From Clostridiales bacterium (GTDB taxonomy: Bacteria > Bacillota > Clostridia > Oscillospirales > Feifaniaceae), in assembly GCA_012719075.1 (NCBI GenBank), contig JAAYBB010000020.1, positions 1 to 64,000 of the forward strand: 64,000 bases of DNA, in the 5' to 3' direction. Of this stretch, positions 60,022-64,000 are shown one piece after another; positions within the stretch are counted from its first letter, which is position 1, and the number at the start of each line of letters is the position of its first letter. The translations under genes and the position numbers were made by a program. The notes beneath the pieces were generated by a model that was given only the letters and a program-made list of their open reading frames with translations, had not been told where the DNA came from and did no database searches.

Positions 60022-61482
60022 TTGATAAGGGCGCTTCGCAGGCTTGCCGGCGCCGTCCTGGGGATCCTTGTGCTGGTGACGGCCCTGCTGTACCTCTGGG
60101 CCAACGCCAACCGGCTGACTGCGGCGGCAAAGTCGCTGCTGCCCGAAAAGGCGCCGCCCGAAGAGGTTGTGGCGGCGTCGGCGCCCGGCTGGCCCCCTGC
60201 GGGGACGGCGCAGGACGACCAGGCCCCCGGGCCCCGGCCGGCCTTCCCCCACCCGGCCTACCTGAAACAGCTGCCAAACGAGACGCTGCAGGCGGTGCTG
60301 ATCTTGGGCGAGGGCGCGCAGGGGAACCTGTTTTTGCTCGAGCGGGGGCAGGGCTCCTGGCTGGAGGGGGCCACCTGGATGGTGGCGGGCGGGCCTTACG
60401 CCTGCCGCCTCGGCAGCGGGGGGCTGGCCCACGCCAAGCAGGACGGGGACAAGACGACGCCGATGGGGTGGACCGCGCCCGGTCAGCTCTATGCCCTCCG
60501 CAGCCCCGCAACCACCTGGCCCTGCACCACGCTGTCGATCGGCGATGCCTGGGTGATTGACCCCGAATCGGAGGCCTACAACCGGCTGCGCCGCGCAGAG
60601 GGGACGGCGCTTGCCGCCGTCGACCCCGGCGCCCTGCCGCTGGCCACGGCGGCCGACAGCCTGCACCTCGACATCGGCTACAATCCGGAAGGCCTGGTCG
60701 GCCTCGGGGCGGGCGTGCTGCTCACGGTCACGCGCTATGCCCTGCCGACCGACGGCGAAATCGCCGTCTCCCACGAGGTCATGAGACGCGTGGCCGCCTT
60801 TCTGAACCCGCTCAAGCGGCCGATGGTGGGGGTCTTCGGCGCCGGCGAGGAGGGCTGGCATCTCGAGGAGGGCATGCCCGAGGCCTTTGTCTTTTTGAGC
60901 GAGGTGGCGCCCGGCATCGGGGAGCAGGCCCGCTACGCCACCGACGACAACTTCATGGGCCGCCCACTGGAGGGCTACTTCGGCCGGCGCCTGGTCATCC
61001 GCAGGGAGCTTGCACAGGCGCTGCTGCAGGTGCAGGAGGCGCTGGCGCCGCAGGGCTACGGCCTGCTGGTGTACGACGCCTATCGGCCCGCCCGCGCCGT
61101 CGCCGACATCTCCCGCTGGCTGGACGACCTGCGCGACACCGCAACGGCCGGCCGCTTTTACCCCGAGCTGACCAAGGGCAAGCTGCGCGGCACCTACCTG
61201 GCCGACCCCAGCCCCCACTCGAGGGGGGTGTCGGTGGATGTGACGCTCTGCGCGCTCGAGGATGGGCAGCCGCTGGACATGGGCACCGAATTTGACTTTT
61301 TCTCGCCGCTCTCGGGGCAGGGGGCCCACGGGCTGAGCCGCGAGCAGCAGGCCAACCGGGCGCTGCTGCGCGAGGAGATGGCCAAGGCCGGATTTGCGCC
61401 CTACGACCTCGAGTGGTGGCACTTCAACTACACGGCCCTCTGGGGCAGGGAGCCGCTCTACGACTTCATCATCCCGCAGTAG
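60022..61482 (+). CDS. Membrane-anchored fusion: inactive L,D-transpeptidase-like domain plus VanX-type D-Ala-D-Ala dipeptidase
   Basis: 486 residues from TTG 60022. An N-terminal helix (AGAVLGILVLVTALLYLW) anchors it outside the membrane. Residues about 90-270 resemble YafK/YkuD L,D-transpeptidases: KQDGDKTTPMGW, WVIDPESEAYNRLRR, IGYNPEGLVGLGAGVL and RVAAFLNPLKRPMV. The catalytic Cys position appears as Glu246 (TDGEIAVS) and the FLH His as Thr. Residues about 310-486 are a complete M15D domain: YDAYRP (Arg355), SPHSRGVSVD (His399, Asp406) and EWWHFNY (Glu464, His467). It follows fliY by 27 bases and precedes cheV. Release or tailoring of D-Ala-D-Ala near the motor is an inference. Confidence 0.75.
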   Translation: MIRALRRLAGAVLGILVLVTALLYLWANANRLTAAAKSLLPEKAPPEEVVAASAPGWPPAGTAQDDQAPGPRPAFPHPAYLKQLPNETLQAVLILGEGAQGNLFLLERGQGSWLEGATWMVAGGPYACRLGSGGLAHAKQDGDKTTPMGWTAPGQLYALRSPATTWPCTTLSIGDAWVIDPESEAYNRLRRAEGTALAAVDPGALPLATAADSLHLDIGYNPEGLVGLGAGVLLTVTRYALPTDGEIAVSHEVMRRVAAFLNPLKRPMVGVFGAGEEGWHLEEGMPEAFVFLSEVAPGIGEQARYATDDNFMGRPLEGYFGRRLVIRRELAQALLQVQEALAPQGYGLLVYDAYRPARAVADISRWLDDLRDTATAGRFYPELTKGKLRGTYLADPSPHSRGVSVDVTLCALEDGQPLDMGTEFDFFSPLSGQGAHGLSREQQANRALLREEMAKAGFAPYDLEWWHFNYTALWGREPLYDFIIPQ

Positions 61483-61539
61483 CGGCCCCCGACCGCACCG
61501 GATTCAACCGTCCATTCGGCAGATTGTGAGGGAGAACCA

Positions 61540-62481
61540 ATGATCGAAACCGATATCCTGCACGAGGCCGGCACCAATGAGTTCGAGGTGCTGGAGTTCA
61601 CCATTTCGGGCAGCCGCTTTGGCATCGACGTGGGCGCGGTCACCGAGCTGATGCAGGCCCAGCCGGCGCAGCCCATGCCAAATGCGCACCCCTGTGTGGA
61701 GGGGGTCTTCAAGCCGCGCGAGGAGGTCTACACCATCGTCGACCTGGCAAAGTACCTGGGGCTGGGCGGATCGGCGCAGCTGGACAAGGACATCTACATC
61801 ATCACCGGCTTCAAGGGCATGAACGTGGCCTTTCACGTGCATGCGGTCGAAAACATCCACCGCCTCTCGCGGCAGGCCGTTGAAAAGCCGGACGCCCTGC
61901 TCTACGGCGAGGAGGAGGGCGTGGTGACCGGCATTGCCAAGGTGGGGGAACACATCCTCTCGATGCTGGACCTTGGGAAGATCACCGACGACATCAGCCC
62001 CCCGGCCGGCGGGCGTCCCTCGGGCGGCGGCCGGCACGGAGCCGCCGCGCGGACCGCTGCCCCTATCCTGGTGGCCGGGCACGCGGCGCCGCTGCGCGAA
62101 CGGCTGGTGGAATCACTGCGCGAGGCGGGCTACACCCACCTTGTGATGACCACCAACGGCGCCGAGGCCTGGCAGTACCTGCTCGACGCCAGGGAACGGC
62201 ATCCGGACGAGTTGGGGCGGGCGGTGCGCTGCGTCGTCGCCGACCTCGAGATGCCCCAGCTGGACGGCCACCAGCTGAGCCGGCGCATCAAGGGGGATGC
62301 GCTGCTCAAAGGGCTGCCGGTCGTGCTGGTCTCGAAGCAGCTCGACGAGGCCGCGCGGACCCGGGGCGAGGAGGCGGGGGCGGACGCCCAGCTCTCCGCG
62401 CCGCAGCTGGCCGGTCTGCCGGGCCTGGTCGACCGCCTGCTGGCCGGGGCCGGATCGCCGGATCGCCGGACAGTCGACTAG
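61540..62481 (+). CDS. cheV: Coupling protein CheV with a degenerate receiver domain
   Basis: A 313-residue CheW-receiver fusion. The CheW-like part (EVLEFTISGSRFGIDVGAVT, FKPREEVYTIVDLAKYLGL) is intact. The receiver (about 175-300) keeps Asp235 in VVADLEMPQLDG and Ser265 in VLVSKQ. However, ILVAGHAAP (176-184) replaces the acidic Asp-Asp pair, and the conserved Lys before Pro is missing (QLSAPQ). Without the metal-binding pair, phosphorylation is unlikely. It is the last gene of the fliF operon, followed by a terminator. Confidence 0.88.
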   Translation: MIETDILHEAGTNEFEVLEFTISGSRFGIDVGAVTELMQAQPAQPMPNAHPCVEGVFKPREEVYTIVDLAKYLGLGGSAQLDKDIYIITGFKGMNVAFHVHAVENIHRLSRQAVEKPDALLYGEEEGVVTGIAKVGEHILSMLDLGKITDDISPPAGGRPSGGGRHGAAARTAAPILVAGHAAPLRERLVESLREAGYTHLVMTTNGAEAWQYLLDARERHPDELGRAVRCVVADLEMPQLDGHQLSRRIKGDALLKGLPVVLVSKQLDEAARTRGEEAGADAQLSAPQLAGLPGLVDRLLAGAGSPDRRTVD

Positions 62482-62494
62482 AAGCCGTCAATGC

Positions 62495-62521
62495 AAAAGC
62501 GCCGGGCGACCGGCGCTTTTT
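62495..62521 (+). terminator. Intrinsic terminator after cheV
   Basis: AAAAGCGCCGG (62495-62505) pairs with CCGGCGCTTTT (62510-62520) across GCGA, followed by a further T. It lies 14 bases past the cheV stop. Confidence 0.8.
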
Positions 62522-62631
62522 GACAGTTCGAGGGGAGGCCCTGACCGGCCCCGTGTTTGTGTGCTCCGGGCGGCCGGGCACGGCGGTGCGAGCAGGGGTC
62601 CCTCCGGTCAAAAAAACGGCTTTCTGCATAT

Positions 62632-62659
62632 AAAAAGCGCCGGGCTCCCGGCGCTTTTT
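62632..62659 (-). terminator. Intrinsic terminator of the EAL-HDOD gene
   Basis: AAAAAGCGCCGGG and CCCGGCGCTTTTT form a 13-bp stem with a CT loop and T tails on both strands. It lies about 130 bases past the EAL-HDOD stop codon on the minus strand. Confidence 0.75.
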
Positions 62660-62791
62660 GGGGTATTTGGACAAACAAACCACCTGTTGGAGAATTGGGT
62701 TCTCTCGCGCTGGAAAACGGCGCATTTTGTCGCATCGGGACAAAGGGCCGCCCGCGGGCAGGGAACAGCCCCGCCCTGTGCCAAAGTCCCT

Positions 62792-64000
62792 TCAAAAGCG
62801 ATTGCTCCAGTTGAGGGCCTCGAAGTAGTAGTCGGGCAGGCTGTCGACCGAGAGCTTGTAGCGCCGGGCAATCGCAAAGGCCTCGTCCCACTCGCTGCGC
62901 TCGTAGTGGATCACCAGCTGCAGCAGGTCGTAGAGGGGGCCCTGCCGCGTGAGCAGCGGCTCGGAAATCGAGACCGAGATCTGGGTCTGCGCGATGATTT
63001 CGGCCATGGGCTGGTCCATGATGGCGTCCATCAGCGAGAGCAGCCCCATCATGAACAGGTTGTCGGCCATGCGGCCAAGCCCCACCTTTGGGGCCAGCAG
63101 CTCGAGGAAGCGCGCCCGCACCAGCGACATGGTGATCAGCTCCTCGGGCTTGTCGTCGCGGATTTCGGAGAGCGAGATCAGCGTGATCCACTTTTTGATC
63201 TCGTCCATGCCGAGGATGGCCAGCGCCTGCCGAATGCTCTTGATGTTGTAGCGCAGGCCGAAGAAGGCCGAATTGACCACCCGCAGCAGCCGGTAGGACA
63301 GCGCGACGTCGTGCTTGATCAGGTTGGCCATCTTGGTGAAGTTGACGCTCTCCTGGTTGACCAGCCGGATGAGCTGCAGGCAGTTGAACTTGATGGGGCT
63401 GATGGCCTTGCTGCTGTTGACGATGGCCGGTCGGCTGAAAAAAAAGCCCTGAAACAGCGTGAACTTCATGGCCACGGCCGCGTCGAACATCTCCTGCGTC
63501 TCCAGCTTTTCGGCCAGCAGCGTGATGGGCTTGTGCTCCAGGGTCTTGGCAAAGACCTCGATCACCGGCAGCGGCGTGCCCAGAAAATCCACCTTGATGA
63601 TGTTGGCCACCTCGAGTAGCGGCAGGTATCTGGGGTCGATGATAAAGTCGTCCAGCGCGATCATGTAGCCCATCTTGCGCAGCTTCTGGCAGGCCTCCAG
63701 CACCTCGGGCGTCGGCTGGGTGCCCTCCAGCAGCTCGATGACCAGGTGCTGGCTGGGCAGCAGCGTGGGAATTTCCTGGATCAGCAGCTCGGGCGTAAAG
63801 TTGATAAAGGCCCGCTTGCCGCGCACCACCTTTTCGATGCCGATGTTGTGAAAGGCGTTGATGATGGTTTCGGAGGTGGCGGTGTTGGGGTCGACGTCGC
63901 CAAAGGCCACCGATTCGGCGGTGTGGCGGTAGAGCAGCTCGTAGCCGTAAATGCCCAGCGCCTGGTTAAAAACGGGTTGTCTCGCAACAAAACTGGCCAA
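62792..64000 (-). CDS. EAL-HDOD (YuxH-like) signalling protein, at the window edge
   Basis: 402 residues are visible; the first codon in the window is TTG at 64000-63998 and could be the true start, since FVARQPVFNQALGIYGYELLYR is the usual beginning of this family. Residues 1-190 are a degenerate EAL domain: ELLYR replaces the EAL motif and ALDDFIID stands in the DDFG(T/A)G position, so phosphodiesterase activity is unlikely. Residues 195-400 are an HDOD domain (LVNQESVNFTKMANLIKHDV, RLLRVVNSAFFGLRYNIKSI). Such proteins are regulatory adaptors, often linked to motility. Confidence 0.88.
   Translation of the reverse strand: MASFVARQPVFNQALGIYGYELLYRHTAESVAFGDVDPNTATSETIINAFHNIGIEKVVRGKRAFINFTPELLIQEIPTLLPSQHLVIELLEGTQPTPEVLEACQKLRKMGYMIALDDFIIDPRYLPLLEVANIIKVDFLGTPLPVIEVFAKTLEHKPITLLAEKLETQEMFDAAVAMKFTLFQGFFFSRPAIVNSSKAISPIKFNCLQLIRLVNQESVNFTKMANLIKHDVALSYRLLRVVNSAFFGLRYNIKSIRQALAILGMDEIKKWITLISLSEIRDDKPEELITMSLVRARFLELLAPKVGLGRMADNLFMMGLLSLMDAIMDQPMAEIIAQTQISVSISEPLLTRQGPLYDLLQLVIHYERSEWDEAFAIARRYKLSVDSLPDYYFEALNWSNRF

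Larger units (their letters stand above)
62482..62791. other. Convergent gap with two matching terminators
   Basis: About 310 bases between cheV and the leftward EAL-HDOD gene. It contains two hairpins with nearly the same stem (62495-62521 and 62632-62659). No gene is supported between them. Confidence 0.6.

Noticed and set aside
58930-61422. 830-residue leftward frame opposite fliY and the peptidase fusion
   Set aside because: No domain is recognisable, and the plus strand encodes complete known domains over the whole span.
1-64000. Search for tRNA, rRNA, insertion sequences and prophage genes
   Set aside because: No cloverleaf, rRNA-like block, transposase, integrase or phage structural gene was recognised on either strand.

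Overview
The window looks like a chromosomal segment of a motile, probably spore-forming, high-GC member of the Clostridia (Bacillota). Coding DNA is very GC-rich, while promoters and a few gaps are clearly AT-rich. The motility genes are of Gram-positive (Bacillus-like) type: FliY instead of a plain FliN, a MotE/YlxF-like protein, FlbD/SwrD, a SwrB-like protein, YvyF, a YviE-like protein, YaaR, FliW with CsrA, and the CheC/CheD/CheV adaptation proteins. Three spore-surface-type proteins at the left edge suggest sporulation. No rRNA, tRNA, CRISPR array, insertion sequence or prophage was seen.

Layout. 1-2530 (minus): three paralogues sharing an N-terminal domain, two with collagen-like Gly-X-Y regions and one cysteine-rich. 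2948-5719 (plus): an OpuC-type osmoprotectant ABC operon with ATPase, one permease and a binding lipoprotein. 5720-7814: mostly non-coding, with tandem repeats, hairpins and one small membrane protein. 7815-11455 (minus): cheC-cheD-cheY-cheA. 11720-16211 (plus): a FliK-like protein with an FlhB-C-terminal-like protein, then a CHAP-like protein and a J-domain/degenerate-GGDEF protein. 16762-22313 (plus): fliD-fliS-chaperone-yaaR-cheW-cheR-cheB behind a sigma-D promoter. 22734-36098 (plus): flgB-flgC-fliE-fliO-fliP-fliQ-fliR-flhB-flhA-flhF-flhG-PilZ-sigD-DUF342-small protein-swrB-like. 36298-43430 (plus): two rod-type proteins-yvyF-flgM-flgN-flgK-flgL-yviE-fliW-csrA. 43892-45445 (minus): flagellin with a perfect sigma-D promoter and a likely CsrA site in its leader. 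46124-62481 (plus): fliF-fliG-fliH-fliI-fliJ-motE-fliK-flgD-flgE-flbD-motA-motB-fliL-fliM-fliY, a peptidase fusion, and cheV. 62792-64000 (minus): an EAL-HDOD protein at the window edge.

Together these encode an almost complete flagellum: export gate, ATPase complex, MS and C rings, rod, hook, junction, cap, filament, stator and chaperones. They also encode its regulators (SigD/FlgM, FliW/CsrA, FlhF/FlhG) and most of a chemotaxis pathway. No methyl-accepting receptor gene is present. sigD and flgM are in adjacent blocks, and sigma-D-type promoters precede fliD, flagellin and (weaker) the flgF block, giving the usual early/late hierarchy.

The least ordinary items are these: a J-domain/NTF2-like/degenerate-GGDEF protein; a membrane-anchored fusion of an apparently dead L,D-transpeptidase domain with an intact VanX-type dipeptidase inside the motor operon; CheB and CheV whose receiver domains lack key phosphorylation residues; and a CsrA-type hairpin in the flagellin leader facing fliW-csrA. 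All functional calls are by sequence reading alone.
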